Source of the DNA: Bog-756 sp963824645
GTDB lineage: Bacteria > Actinomycetota > Acidimicrobiia > Acidimicrobiales > RAAP-2
Assembly: GCA_963824645.1 (NCBI GenBank)
Contig: CAWGQC010000012.1
Location: 62,001 to 126,000, forward strand
Direction of reading: 5' to 3'
DNA: 64,000 nucleotides
Positions 27,531 to 36,373 of this stretch are shown piece by piece. The number at the start of each line of letters is the position of its first letter. Position 1 is the stretch's first letter. The notes beneath the pieces are model-generated. The model saw only the letters and a program-made list of their open reading frames with translations. It ran no database searches and was not told where the DNA came from. The translations under genes and the position numbers were made by a program.

Positions 27531-28221
27531 GTGGCCGAGCACAGTCATCGCAACCTCCAGGGCGGGGGACCGCGGGCCGCCGTGTTCGGTCTGAGCGACG
27601 GTCTGGTTTCCAACGTCGCCCTCATCCTGGGCATGGCCGGAGCACACGCTTCGGCCGGGGCCGTCCGGTTGGCCGGTATCGCCGGGCTGATGGCCGGATC
27701 CTTCTCGATGGCCGCCGGTGAGTACGTCTCGATGCGAGCGCAGTCCGAGCTCATGTTGCGGGAACTCGACGTCGAGCGGGAGGCCATCTGGCACGACCCC
27801 GAGGACGAGCGCAAGGAGCTGGCCGCCATCTACGAGAGCCGGGGCCTCGACTCGTCGATGGCCGCCGAACTGTCGGCCAAGATGATGCGCGACCCCGAGA
27901 TCGCCCTGCAAACCCATGCCCGGGAGGAGCTGGGCATCGATCCGGCCCAAACGGGCAAACCCCTCCAGGCGGCGGCCGTCGTCCTTCGTGACCTTCGCCC
28001 TGGGCGCCTTCGTCCCCCTGTTGCCCTGGTTGGTGACCTCGGGAACCACGGCCGTGCTGTGGACCGTGATCCTGGGCGCAGTGGGTGCTCTGGTGGTCGG
28101 GGCCGGGCTGGCCCACTTCACCGGTCGCTCGTGGGTGTGGTCGGCCTTACGCCAGCTCCTCATCTCGGGGGTGGCCGCCGGTGTCACCTATCTCATCGGC
28201 CACCTCATCGGGGTGACCTGA
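27531..28221 (+). CDS. VIT1/CCC1-family membrane transporter; one frameshift
   Basis: Predicted Fe(II)/Mn(II) exporter-like protein of the VIT1/CCC1 family. The signature RAAVFGLSDGLVSNVALILG opens the first helix, followed by SFSMAAGEYVSMRAQSE and the cytoplasmic acidic segment with EREAIWHDPEDERKELAAIY. The last helices (FALGAFVPLLPWLV, LLISGVAAGVTYLIGHLIGV) are in another frame. Removing one base at 27975-27978 joins them as QAAASSFVTFALGAF, giving about 229 residues, typical for the family. Metal specificity cannot be read from the sequence. Confidence 0.85.
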
Positions 28222-28244
28222 ACCGGTACAACCGGCAGAAGCGG

Positions 28245-29186
28245 TCAGGCGAACGTCCCCACGTAGGCCCGGTCGACGTGGTGGTCGGTGAAGCCCATCG
28301 ACCGGTAGAGCGAAACAGCGGCCGTGTTGCCGGCATCCACATAGAGCATGCCGACGGTCAGCCCCTGTCCGGCCAACCAGTCGAGTCCCGCCTCGGTCAG
28401 GGCCCGACCCCACCCCCGGCCCTGAAAATCCGGATCGATGCCGATTACGTAGATCTCGCCCATCGGTGGCCGGCTGGCCGCATGCACCTTGGTCCAACAA
28501 CTTCCGGCCAACCGGCCGTCCTCTTCCACCAGCAAGAGACCCCGCGGGTCGAACCACGGTTCGGCCAGGCGGGCCCGCAGGGCGGCGAGATCCCAGTGTC
28601 CCTGTTCGGGATGGTCGACGAAGGACCGGTTGTTGACATACAGCCAGGCCTGTTCGTCGGCACCGGGCCGGAAGGGGCGGGTGGTGAGCCGAGCGGGGCG
28701 ACGGTGGGCGGCGTCGAGCGGCAAGGGGCAGCGCATCTGGATGAGGTCCCTCTCGCCCCGGAAACCGTACCTGGCCGCCCGCCTGTCATCGGCGGTGGTG
28801 GCTTCGGGCGACCACAGCCGCAGGCTTCCTCCGCCCAGCCGGACCACCAGGGCGACGGACGCCTCCACCAGCCTGTCGGCCAGGGCGGCGGGATGGTCGG
28901 CATCCGGATCGATGACCACCTCCACGGCGTAGTGCCGCTCCGACAGCTCACCCACCACCGGGGCCAAACCGACCAGTGATGCCGTCGGATGGGCACGGGC
29001 TTCGATTGCGCCGGCCAAAGGGGGGGCCGGCGAGTGGTCGGCGGCGACGCCCAGTACCGCCATCCTCTTGTGCTCACTGAGCATCCGGTGGCCCGATGCG
29101 GCCGTCACCCGCTCCAGCAAGGAGGCGATGTCGTGGGCCTGAAGGCCATCGGTACCCACGACCGTGGTGAGGTCGGTCACCTCCAT
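28245..29186 (-). CDS. mshD: Mycothiol synthase
   Basis: Acetylates Cys-GlcN-Ins to complete mycothiol, the actinobacterial low-molecular-weight thiol. The 313-residue protein has two GNAT halves; the C-terminal half holds the acetyl-CoA loop DFQGRGWGRALTEAGLDWL, preceded by GEIYVIGIDP and followed by LYVDAGNTAAVSLYRSMGF. RNAPRRPGADEQAWL-like segments include NNRSFVDHPEQGHWD, typical of MshD. Start ATG 29186 with TAGCGT 7 bases upstream. Its presence supports an actinobacterial host. Confidence 0.9.
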   Translation of the reverse strand: MEVTDLTTVVGTDGLQAHDIASLLERVTAASGHRMLSEHKRMAVLGVAADHSPAPPLAGAIEARAHPTASLVGLAPVVGELSERHYAVEVVIDPDADHPAALADRLVEASVALVVRLGGGSLRLWSPEATTADDRRAARYGFRGERDLIQMRCPLPLDAAHRRPARLTTRPFRPGADEQAWLYVNNRSFVDHPEQGHWDLAALRARLAEPWFDPRGLLLVEEDGRLAGSCWTKVHAASRPPMGEIYVIGIDPDFQGRGWGRALTEAGLDWLAGQGLTVGMLYVDAGNTAAVSLYRSMGFTDHHVDRAYVGTFA

Positions 29187-29193
29187 GGCGGCG

Positions 29194-29199
29194 ACGCTA
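29194..29199 (-). promoter_or_regulatory. Putative -10 element TAGCGT
   Basis: Minus-strand TAGCGT ends 7 bases before ATG 29186, back to back with the nth promoter. Confidence 0.45.
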
Positions 29200-29206
29200 T
29201 CGCCAT

Positions 29207-29212
29207 TAATGT
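29207..29212 (+). promoter_or_regulatory. Putative -10 element TAATGT
   Basis: TAATGT ends 7 bases before ATG 29220. With the mshD hexamer it forms a compact divergent promoter in a 33-base gap. Confidence 0.45.
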
Positions 29213-29219
29213 TCCCTCC

Positions 29220-29993
29220 ATGGCCCTCCCTCGGACGCCGGGCGGACGCGCCCGCGTCACCAACCAGCGTTTGGCCCAGGAGTTCCCCGGGTCGGCCGAG
29301 GATCTCTGCGCTCTCGATCACGCCGACGCGTTCCAGTTGCTGGCGGCCACCATTCTCTCGGCACAGTGCACGGATGAGAGGGTCAACAGGACCACCCCCG
29401 CCCTCTTCGCCCGTTTTCCCGATCCCCGGTCGATGGCGGCGGCCGACCTCGGGGTGGTCGAGGAGCTGATCAGATCGACCGGGTTCTTCCGAGCCAAGGC
29501 ACGCAGTCTGGTGGGGATGGCCGAGGCGCTGGTCGACCGCTTCGGTGGACAGGTTCCCACCGCCATGGCCGATCTGGTCACCTTGCCCGGGGTGGGTCGC
29601 AAGACGGCCAACGTGATCCGTAGTGTGGCCTTCGGACTTCCCGGCCTGCCCGTCGACACCCATGTCCAGCGACTCTCGCGGCGGCTCGGCCTGACCGAGG
29701 AGACCGACCCGGTCAAAGTCGAGATGGTGCTCAACCCACTGGTCCCGGCCGCCCAGCGGGGTACCTTCAGCCTCCGCCTCATCCTCCACGGCCGGGCCAC
29801 CTGCACCGCTCGCTCGCCGCGCTGTGGGGAGTGTGTCCTGGCCGATTTCTGCCCCTCGGCCGAGCTGCCCACCCGGGCCGGGAGGGCGGCGCTGCCCTCC
29901 CGGCCCGGTTCTCGGAAGGCGCCATCGGCCCCGTCATCGGCCGGGGGACGGGCCGGAGCCGGCCACCACCGGCCCTCCGGTGGCGGCCGCTGA
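29220..29993 (+). CDS. nth: Endonuclease III
   Basis: Base-excision repair glycosylase/AP lyase for oxidised pyrimidines. The helix-hairpin-helix LVTLPGVGRKTANVI contains the catalytic Lys, and PVDTHVQRLSRRL the catalytic Asp. The [4Fe-4S] cluster motif CTARSPRCGECVLADFC has the exact C-X6-C-X2-C-X5-C spacing. After the cluster there is a 40-residue Ser/Gly/Arg-rich tail that is not part of the fold. Start ATG 29220 fits a leaderless promoter shared back to back with mshD. Confidence 0.95.
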   Translation: MALPRTPGGRARVTNQRLAQEFPGSAEDLCALDHADAFQLLAATILSAQCTDERVNRTTPALFARFPDPRSMAAADLGVVEELIRSTGFFRAKARSLVGMAEALVDRFGGQVPTAMADLVTLPGVGRKTANVIRSVAFGLPGLPVDTHVQRLSRRLGLTEETDPVKVEMVLNPLVPAAQRGTFSLRLILHGRATCTARSPRCGECVLADFCPSAELPTRAGRAALPSRPGSRKAPSAPSSAGGRAGAGHHRPSGGGR

Positions 29994-30110
29994 ACCTTGG
30001 TTCTAGCTGGGGGGATGCCACCCATCGGACAATCCGGGCCACCGGCCGGGCCCACCCTGTCCCCGAAGTGACTGGCAATCAGGGCCAAAACATGATGATC
30101 TAGTGGTCTC

Positions 30111-30122
30111 GGAACCGGTTCC
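30111..30122. repeat. 12-bp palindrome GGAACCGGTTCC in the intergenic region after nth
   Basis: A perfect 12-bp palindrome, followed at 30127 by a near-repeat of its right arm (CTGGTTCC). The 264-base gap 29994-30257 holds no convincing gene; apart from this and the hairpin at 30180 I see nothing else. Confidence 0.5.
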
Positions 30123-30179
30123 CGCCAACTGGTTCCGCAGAGCGGTGTTCGGGATCCGCCGCCCGTACCGCTCCCGCGG

Positions 30180-30199
30180 AGGCACCCTTCGGGGTGCCT
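30180..30199. terminator. UUCG-tetraloop hairpin between convergent genes
   Basis: AGGCACCC-TTCG-GGGTGCCT is a perfect 8-bp stem with a UUCG-type tetraloop. It lies between the ends of nth and the minus-strand 30258 gene and is a likely bidirectional terminator. Confidence 0.7.
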
Positions 30200-30257
30200 T
30201 CGCCGCGTCCGGGGACCTCATTCCCGGTGCGCCACCCCCGATGCCCGGCCACCCCTT

Positions 30258-30473
30258 TCAGCGTCGACCCAGAGCAGAGGCCAGGCGGGCCAGACGGCGG
30301 TTGGCCGTGGCCAGGGCGCGTTCGATGGCGAACAACTCCCGCGCCGTTTCCTCGTCGGTGCTGGCACCGGCGGCGTCGGCGTGGACGGTTACCCGTCGGG
30401 TCAACTCGTCGAGGGCGGTGGCCAGTGAGGCCAGTTCCGCGGCGCGGACGGGTTGAGAGCGTTCGGCGGCCAT
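30258..30473 (-). CDS. Small helical protein, unknown function
   Basis: A 71-residue Ala/Arg/Glu-rich protein predicted to be almost entirely helical, with heptad-like spacing in LASLATALDELTRRV and ELFAIERALATANRRLARL, suggesting a coiled-coil hairpin. I do not recognise the family. It is divergent from hisD. Codon third positions are GC-rich and CATGAT lies 6 bases before the start, both mildly supportive of a real gene. Confidence 0.55.
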   Translation of the reverse strand: MAAERSQPVRAAELASLATALDELTRRVTVHADAAGASTDEETARELFAIERALATANRRLARLASALGRR

Positions 30474-30556
30474 AGGACGATCATGACATCACCCGGCGAG
30501 GTGGAAGCACGCTCGGGCGCCCTGGATCCGACGGTGGGCCCGCGTTTCCTGTCCGG

Positions 30557-30562
30557 TAGCAT
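30557..30562 (+). promoter_or_regulatory. Putative -10 element TAGCAT of the his operon
   Basis: TAGCAT ends 9 bases before the hisD ATG at 30572. There is no room for an attenuator leader peptide, so transcription-attenuation control of this operon is unlikely. Confidence 0.5.
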
Positions 30563-30571
30563 CGACGAGCT

Positions 30572-31873
30572 ATGGCTCTCCGCCGGTTCGATCTCCGCGG
30601 CTTCACCGGCGACCGGCGCCAGATGGAGGCAGCCCTGCCGGCGCCGGTCGATGAACAGGATCGCTCATCGGCGGCGGTATCCGCCATCATCGCCGATGTT
30701 CGGACCAACGGCGACGAAGCCGTGCGTCGACTGACCGAGCAGTTCGACGGCGTGGCTGTCGATGAGCTCAGGGTTCCGGCCGGCCAACTGGACGAGGCGC
30801 GGGACCGGGTTCCTGCCGCTCTGCGTGAGGCGCTGGAGGTGGCGCGCCAGCGGATCTTCGCCTACCACGCCCATGAGGCCGGCGATGACCGCCAGGACGA
30901 CTTCGAACTGGGTGGGATCGAGGTCCGCCGTCTGGTGCGACCGGTGACCCGGGCCGGGTGCTACGCCCCCGGTGGTCGGGCCCGTTACCCCTCGACCGTT
31001 CTCATGTGCGCGGTGCCGGCCCAGGTCGCCGGGGTCGAGTCGATCGCCCTCTGTGTCCCGCCCGGTCCCGACGGACGGGTCGACGACGCCACCTTGGCGG
31101 CGGCAGCGGTAGCCGGTGTCGACGAGGTGTACCGGGTGGGCGGGGCCCAGGCCATTGCGGCCATGGCCTACGGAACCGCCTCGATCGAACGGGTCGACGT
31201 GGTGGTCGGGCCCGGCAATCGCTTCGTGGCCGAGGCCAAACGGCAGGTGTCGGGGGTGGTGGGCGTGGCCTCCGCCTTCGCCGGACCGTCCGAGGTGGTG
31301 GTCATCGCCGGGGTCGATACCCCGCCGGCGTGGGCGGCGGTCGATCTCGTGGTGCAGGCCGAGCACGGACCCGACGGCCTGGCCTGGTTGGTCACCTGGT
31401 CAGAGGCCGTGGCCGACGCGGTCAGTGACGAGGTCGATCGGCTGGTGGCCGCCTCGCCACGCCGGAGCCATCTGGAGTCGACCCTCGCCGCCGGTGGCAT
31501 CATCGTGCTGGTCGACGGTCCGGAGCAGGCGTGTGCGGTGGCCAACGTGGTGGCCCCCGAGCACCTCGAGATCCTCATCGAGGAGGCCGAGTCCCTCCTG
31601 CCGCTGGTCCGATCGGCCGGCGCCGTGTTCCTCGGTCCCGACTCGCCGGCCAGCATCGGTGACTATCTGGCCGGACCCAACCATGTCCTACCCACCAACC
31701 GGACGGCTCGATTCGCCAGCGCTCTGCGGGTCGACGACTTCAGGCGACACATCCACGCCGTGACGGTGAGTGCGAAGGCCCTGGAGGTCCTCGGTCCACA
31801 CGTGGTGACACTGGCCGAAACCGAGGGGCTGCCGGCCCACGCCGAATCGGTAAGACGGCGATGGCCGAAGTAG
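30572..31873 (+). CDS. hisD: Histidinol dehydrogenase
   Basis: Two-step NAD-dependent oxidation of histidinol to histidine, the last step of the pathway. Visible signatures are GCYAPGGRARYPSTVLM, VYRVGGAQAIAAMAYGT, VVGPGNRFVAEAKR, the zinc-site LVVQAEHGPDG and SIGDYLAGPNHVLPT. Length of 433 residues is normal. It is the first gene of the his cluster and overlaps hisC by 13 bases. Confidence 0.96.
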   Translation: MALRRFDLRGFTGDRRQMEAALPAPVDEQDRSSAAVSAIIADVRTNGDEAVRRLTEQFDGVAVDELRVPAGQLDEARDRVPAALREALEVARQRIFAYHAHEAGDDRQDDFELGGIEVRRLVRPVTRAGCYAPGGRARYPSTVLMCAVPAQVAGVESIALCVPPGPDGRVDDATLAAAAVAGVDEVYRVGGAQAIAAMAYGTASIERVDVVVGPGNRFVAEAKRQVSGVVGVASAFAGPSEVVVIAGVDTPPAWAAVDLVVQAEHGPDGLAWLVTWSEAVADAVSDEVDRLVAASPRRSHLESTLAAGGIIVLVDGPEQACAVANVVAPEHLEILIEEAESLLPLVRSAGAVFLGPDSPASIGDYLAGPNHVLPTNRTARFASALRVDDFRRHIHAVTVSAKALEVLGPHVVTLAETEGLPAHAESVRRRWPK

Positions 31874-32964
31874 ACCGGTCGGGGGACACGTCGTCCCTCC
31901 CGGCCGTGCGTGAGGACCTGGTGGTGCTGACCGGATACCACTCCCCGCAGCTGGATGTCGAGGTCCGGCTCAACACCAACGAATCGCCGCTGGCACCACC
32001 GGCCGAATGGCTGTCCGCTTTCGGCCACGAGTTGGCCGCCCTGGATGTCCACCGCTATCCCGACCGGATGGCCACCGCCCTTCGGGAGGCTCTGGCTGCG
32101 TACCACGGGGTGCGTTCCGACCAGATCTTCTGCGGCAACGGGTCCAACGAAGTCCTGCAGTGCCTGCTTCTGGCCTACGGCGGGCCGGGCCGGGTGGTGG
32201 GACTGTTCGAGCCCACCTATACCCTCCACCGGCACATCGCCCGGATCACCGGGACCGAGGTGGCGGCCGGGAGCCGCACCGACACCTTCGGCCTCGACTT
32301 CGGCCAAGTGAGACGGTTGATCGACGAGCACCGGCCGGTGATCACCTTTTTGTGCTCGCCCAACAATCCGACCGGCCGGTCCGAACCGATCGACGATGTG
32401 CGGAAGGTCCTGGACATGGCGCCCGGGTTGGTGGTGGTGGACGAGGCCTACGGGCAGTTCGCCCCCGTGTCGGCCACCACCCTGATCACCGCGGCGGAGC
32501 CGGGTTCGGACCGACTGGTCGTCGTCCGCACCTTCTCCAAGACCTGGGCCATGGCCGGGTTGCGTCTGGGCTATCTGATCGGACCGCCCGAGGTGGTCGA
32601 GGCCTGCCAGACGGTGGCCCTGCCCTATCACCTCGACGCGGCCAAACAGCTGGCCGGACGTCTGGCCCTGCAGTTCGTCGACCAGATGGAGACGCGGGTG
32701 GCCATGCTCAAAGAGGAGCGGGGGCGCATTGCCGCCGCGCTGGCCGAACTTCCGGTGGAGACGTGGCCCTCCGACGCCAACTTCGTACTGTTCCGCCCGC
32801 AGACCACCGGGGCCGGCCAGGTCTGGAACGATCTGCTCGACGCCTCGGTCCTCGTGCGAGACTGTTCGGAATGGCCGGGACTCGAAGGTTGTCTGCGGGT
32901 CACGGTGGGCCTGCCCTCGGAGAACGACCGGTTCCTGGCCGCCTTGCGCGCCAGCCTGCGATGA
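31861..32964 (+). CDS. hisC: Histidinol-phosphate aminotransferase
   Basis: PLP-dependent fold-type I aminotransferase that makes histidinol phosphate. Motifs are RLNTNESPLAPP at the N-terminus, FCGNGSNEVLQCLLLA, LCSPNNPTG, VVVDEAYGQF and the PLP Lys in RTFSKTWAMAGLRLGY. The start overlaps hisD by 13 bases. A 35-base gap precedes hisB. Confidence 0.95.
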   Translation: MAEVDRSGDTSSLPAVREDLVVLTGYHSPQLDVEVRLNTNESPLAPPAEWLSAFGHELAALDVHRYPDRMATALREALAAYHGVRSDQIFCGNGSNEVLQCLLLAYGGPGRVVGLFEPTYTLHRHIARITGTEVAAGSRTDTFGLDFGQVRRLIDEHRPVITFLCSPNNPTGRSEPIDDVRKVLDMAPGLVVVDEAYGQFAPVSATTLITAAEPGSDRLVVVRTFSKTWAMAGLRLGYLIGPPEVVEACQTVALPYHLDAAKQLAGRLALQFVDQMETRVAMLKEERGRIAAALAELPVETWPSDANFVLFRPQTTGAGQVWNDLLDASVLVRDCSEWPGLEGCLRVTVGLPSENDRFLAALRASLR

Positions 32965-32999
32965 ACCTGCGAAGGGACTGCGATGAGTGAGAACCGGCC

Positions 33000-33614
33000 G
33001 TGAGTACCGCCACTTCCCTTCCTCCCCGGACCGGTTCGGTGGCCCGATCGACCAAGGAGACGTCCATCGAGGTGGTCGTCGACATCGACGGAACCGGGGT
33101 CACCGCCGTGGCCACCGGATTGCCCTTCTTCGACCACATGCTGAGCCAGCTCGGTCGTCACGGTGGGATCGACCTCACCGTGGCGGCACGGGGCGATCTC
33201 GAAGTGGATGCCCACCACACCGTGGAGGACGTGGGCATCGCCATCGGTGAGGCCCTGGCCGACGCTCTGGGGGACAAAGCCGGCATCCGGCGCTTCGGAT
33301 CGGTCTCCCTGCCCCTCGATGAGGCCCTGGTGGACGTGGCCCTCGACCTGTCGGGTCGGCCCTTTCTGGTCTACGAGATCGACTTCCCGCCCGAGACCCT
33401 CCCGCTCGGGACACCTCCCTTCGACCCGCAGCTGGCCGAGGAGTTCTGGCGGGCCCTGGCTACGGCGGCGGCTCTGACCCTCCATATCCGGGGGCGCTCG
33501 GGCAAGAACACCCACCACATCCTGGAGGCCTCGTTCAAGGGGGTGGCCCGCGCCCTGAGGGACGCCATGCGGCGGGAGGGGGCCGGTATTCCCTCCACCA
33601 AAGGGTCGCTGTGA
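33000..33614 (+). CDS. hisB: Imidazoleglycerol-phosphate dehydratase
   Basis: Monofunctional HisB (204 residues) without the phosphatase domain of enteric HisB. The Mn-binding His/Glu clusters are LPFFDHMLSQLGRH, DAHHTVEDVGI and NTHHILEASFKG. The first 20 residues (MSTATSLPPRTGSVARSTKE) are longer than usual and an internal start is possible. Histidinol-phosphate phosphatase must be encoded elsewhere. Confidence 0.95.
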   Translation: MSTATSLPPRTGSVARSTKETSIEVVVDIDGTGVTAVATGLPFFDHMLSQLGRHGGIDLTVAARGDLEVDAHHTVEDVGIAIGEALADALGDKAGIRRFGSVSLPLDEALVDVALDLSGRPFLVYEIDFPPETLPLGTPPFDPQLAEEFWRALATAAALTLHIRGRSGKNTHHILEASFKGVARALRDAMRREGAGIPSTKGSL

Positions 33615-33681
33615 CCGCGCCGATCGGGCCGGTGACAGCGGCGGCGGTGATGACGGTGGCCCGCCGGCGCAACTCTCCCGT

Positions 33682-34323
33682 GTGTCCGGTCACCCGCCCC
33701 GACCGGTGATCGCCGTCCTCGACTACGGGATCGGCAACCTGCGCTCGGCGGAAAAGGCCCTCCAGCACGTCGGAGCCGATGCCCGTCTGGTCGCCGATCC
33801 GGACCTGGCCGCCACCGCCGACGGCATGGTGCTGCCCGGGGTGGGAGCCTTCGGACGTTGCGCCCAGGCGCTGCGGTCCAGTCGACTGGACCTGGCGGTG
33901 CGGTCGGCGGTGGAGAGGGGTGTGCCCTTCCTGGGCATCTGTGTGGGATTCCAGCTGCTCTACCAAGGCTCGGACGAAGAGCCCACCGAGCCCGGTCTGG
34001 GTGTGTTGCCGGGCTGGGTGCGGCGGTTGCCGGCGACCGTCAAGATCCCCCAGATGCAGTGGAACGTTCTGGACACCGACGACGGCACCCCTTCGGCCCT
34101 GCTGGCCGGCGTGGATACGCCGGCCTGGGTCTATTTCGTGCACTCGTTCGCTCCCGAAGTGACGGTGGAGACCACCGCCACCTGCGATTACGGAGGCGCA
34201 CTGACGGCGGCGGCGGAGAAGGGGACGCTGTGGGGGACCCAATTCCATCCCGAGAAGTCCGGTGCCGTGGGGCTCACCATTCTGGACAACTTCGTACGGG
34301 CCGTGGACGGGGCGGCCGGCTGA
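33682..34323 (+). CDS. hisH: Imidazole glycerol phosphate synthase, glutaminase subunit
   Basis: Class I glutamine amidotransferase that supplies ammonia to HisF. The triad is visible as Cys in LGICVGFQLLYQ and His/Glu in GTQFHPEKSG; the N-terminus has IAVLDYGIGNLRSAEKAL. GTG 33682 gives 213 residues, but GTG 33706 would begin directly at the conserved core and is a plausible alternative. The 67 bases after hisB hold no gene. The stop overlaps hisA. Confidence 0.94.
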   Translation: MSGHPPRPVIAVLDYGIGNLRSAEKALQHVGADARLVADPDLAATADGMVLPGVGAFGRCAQALRSSRLDLAVRSAVERGVPFLGICVGFQLLYQGSDEEPTEPGLGVLPGWVRRLPATVKIPQMQWNVLDTDDGTPSALLAGVDTPAWVYFVHSFAPEVTVETTATCDYGGALTAAAEKGTLWGTQFHPEKSGAVGLTILDNFVRAVDGAAG

Positions 34324-35102
34324 TGGACCTGTACCCGGCCATCGACGTCCGTGACGGTGAGGCCGTGCGGCTGACCCAGGGCGACTTCACCCGCCAGAGC
34401 CGGTACGGCGATCCTCTCGATCTGGCCCGGCGGTTCGCCGCTGCCGGTGCCTCCTGGCTGCACGTGGTCGACCTCGACGCCGCCCGCACGGGGCGACCGG
34501 TCAACCGAGCTGTGGTCCTGGCCATGGTGGCGGCCGTTTCGGTCCGGGTCGAGGTGGGTGGGGGGGTGCGCACCGAGGCCGACGTGGACCAGCTTCTCGA
34601 CGGAGGGGCGGCGCGGGTGGTGCTCGGCACAGTGGCGATCGATCACCCCGACCAGGTCCGCAGGATGGTGCGCCGCCACCCCGGCCGGGTGGCGCTGGGT
34701 ATCGATTACCGCTTGGGTTCCGACGGCCGCACCGAAGTGGCGGCCCGGGGCTGGGAGCAGGGGAGCGGACGCACCGTGGCGGAGGTCGTCGCCGAGTACG
34801 CCGACTTGGAGCTGGCCGCTGTGGTGGTGACGGCCATCGCCCGCGACGGAACCCTGGAGGGACCCGATCTCGATGGTCTGGCCACCGTGCTGGCGTCGAC
34901 CGCGCTCCCGGTCATCGCCTCGGGGGGCGTGGGCGGGGTGTCCGATGTGGAGGCCCTGGCCCGGTTGGCCCCGTCGTCGGAGGGGTCGGCTCCGGTCGGT
35001 GGGGAGGGGCGGAGGCTGGCCGGTGTGATCACCGGTCGGGCTCTGGTGGACGGACGGATGACGGTCGAGGAGGGATTGGCGGCGTGCGCACGGTCCGGGT
35101 GA
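34323..35102 (+). CDS. hisA: ProFAR isomerase HisA (PriA-like)
   Basis: TIM-barrel isomerase of histidine synthesis. Catalytic regions are LYPAIDVRDGEAVRLTQGDF at the N-terminus and TAIARDGTLEGPD in the second half; VGGGVRTEAD and VIASGGVGGVSDVEAL bind phosphate. The segment ARGWE also occurs in bifunctional actinobacterial PriA, which does both HisA and TrpF reactions. Here a separate trpF exists at 45707, so strict HisA function is possible. Start ATG 34323 shares a base with the hisH stop; it overlaps hisF by 19 bases. Confidence 0.93.
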   Translation: MDLYPAIDVRDGEAVRLTQGDFTRQSRYGDPLDLARRFAAAGASWLHVVDLDAARTGRPVNRAVVLAMVAAVSVRVEVGGGVRTEADVDQLLDGGAARVVLGTVAIDHPDQVRRMVRRHPGRVALGIDYRLGSDGRTEVAARGWEQGSGRTVAEVVAEYADLELAAVVVTAIARDGTLEGPDLDGLATVLASTALPVIASGGVGGVSDVEALARLAPSSEGSAPVGGEGRRLAGVITGRALVDGRMTVEEGLAACARSG

Positions 35103-35875
35103 TTCCCTGTCTCGACGTGGACGGGGGCCGGGTGGTCAAAGGGGTGCGTTTCACCGACCTGTTCGACGCCGGTGATCCGGTGGAGTTGGCCCGGCGCTAC
35201 GACGCCCAGGGCGCCGACGAGCTGGTCTTCCTCGACATCACCGCCTCCTCGGACAACCGCCGGACCATGGTGGAGGTGGTGTCCCGCACCGCCGAGGTCG
35301 TCTTCATCCCCTTGACCGTCGGGGGGGGCGTGCGCACCGTGGAGGATGCCCGCCTGCTGTTGCGGGCCGGGGCCGACAAGGTCGGGGTCAACACGGCCGC
35401 CGTCGACCGTCCCGCCCTGGTGGCCGAGCTGGCCGCCGAGTTCGGCCGGCAGTGCGTGGTGGTGGCGGTCGATGCCCGTCGGCGGGTCTCCGGTGACGAC
35501 ACCCGGCCCGGGTGGGAGGTGTTCACCCATGGCGGAAGGCGGCCCACCGGCATCGATGCCGTCGAATGGTGCCGGCAGTCGGCCGCCGCCGGCGCCGGCG
35601 AGATTCTCCTGACCTCGATGGATCGTGACGGCACGCGCCACGGGTTCGATCTGGCCCTCACCCGGGCGGTGACCGATCGGTGTGCGGTGCCGGTGATCGC
35701 GTCGGGAGGAGTGGGTACTCTCGATCACCTGGTCCAGGGGGCCCAGGAGGGTCGGGCCGAAGGACTGCTGGCTGCATCGATATTCCACCTCGGGCAGTTC
35801 ACCGTGGCCCAGGCCAAGGAATGCCTGGCCGACGCCGGCGTCACGGTGCGTCCGGTGGCCGGCGGGGAGGGGTAG
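35084..35875 (+). CDS. hisF: Imidazole glycerol phosphate synthase, cyclase subunit
   Basis: TIM-barrel partner of HisH that closes the imidazole ring and releases AICAR. The N-terminal VRVIPCLDVDGGRVVKGV with the catalytic Asp, LTVGGGVRTVEDAR, KVGVNTAAV, LLTSMDRDGTRHGFD with the second Asp, and PVIASGGVGTLDHL are all intact. Length of 263 residues is normal. It starts within the end of hisA (19-base overlap). Confidence 0.96.
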   Translation: MRTVRVIPCLDVDGGRVVKGVRFTDLFDAGDPVELARRYDAQGADELVFLDITASSDNRRTMVEVVSRTAEVVFIPLTVGGGVRTVEDARLLLRAGADKVGVNTAAVDRPALVAELAAEFGRQCVVVAVDARRRVSGDDTRPGWEVFTHGGRRPTGIDAVEWCRQSAAAGAGEILLTSMDRDGTRHGFDLALTRAVTDRCAVPVIASGGVGTLDHLVQGAQEGRAEGLLAASIFHLGQFTVAQAKECLADAGVTVRPVAGGEG

Positions 35876-35941
35876 GGAGAAGCGCCCACCCGACCCGGTC
35901 GGTGACAAGGGCGGTCCGATCAGGGCGATTGGAGGCTGCGG

Positions 35942-35947
35942 TAGCCT
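35942..35947 (+). promoter_or_regulatory. Putative -10 element TAGCCT before the GroES-like gene
   Basis: TAGCCT ends 7 bases before GTG 35955, suggesting that the GroES-like gene and the downstream hisI-trpE can be transcribed separately from hisD-F. Confidence 0.45.
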
Positions 35948-35954
35948 GGCTGAC

Positions 35955-36335
35955 GTGCCCACAGCAACCCCGGAGATGACGCCGGAAGTGACGACGACCA
36001 GCCAGAACGGCGACCGCGGGTCGGAAAAACTGGCCATCAACGTGCTGGCTGACCGGGTTCTGGTGCAGGTGGGCCAAGCCGAGGGTGAGCGCCGGTCCCG
36101 GGCCGGAATCCTGATTCCGGCCACGGCCCAGGTGTCGCGCCGCCTGGCCTGGGCCGCGGCCGTGGCGGTGGGTCCCCACGTCCGTTCCGTCAAGGTCGGC
36201 GACACGGTGCTGTTCAACCCCGAGGACCGCTATGAGGTCGAGGTTCAGGGGGAGGAGTACGCCATCCTCCGGGAGAGGGACATCCACGCGGTGGCTGCCA
36301 CCCGGATCGACAGCGGCACCGGACTCTATCTCTGA
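35955..36335 (+). CDS. GroES-like (Cpn10) protein inside the his cluster
   Basis: A 126-residue protein whose residues about 28-120 match the Cpn10 fold: LADRVLVQVGQAEGERR, then AGILIPATAQ at the position of the mobile loop that contacts GroEL, AAVAVGPHVRSVKVGDTVLF and EYAILRERDIHAV. The first 25 residues are a disordered Thr/Glu-rich extension. No groEL is adjacent, and the gene sits between hisF and hisI. It may be a specialised co-chaperonin paralogue; assignment to the fold is solid, the role is unknown. Confidence 0.82.
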   Translation: MPTATPEMTPEVTTTSQNGDRGSEKLAINVLADRVLVQVGQAEGERRSRAGILIPATAQVSRRLAWAAAVAVGPHVRSVKVGDTVLFNPEDRYEVEVQGEEYAILRERDIHAVAATRIDSGTGLYL

Positions 36336-36373
36336 CTGGACCGGGGCCCCTACCCGACCGAGGACGAAATGCC

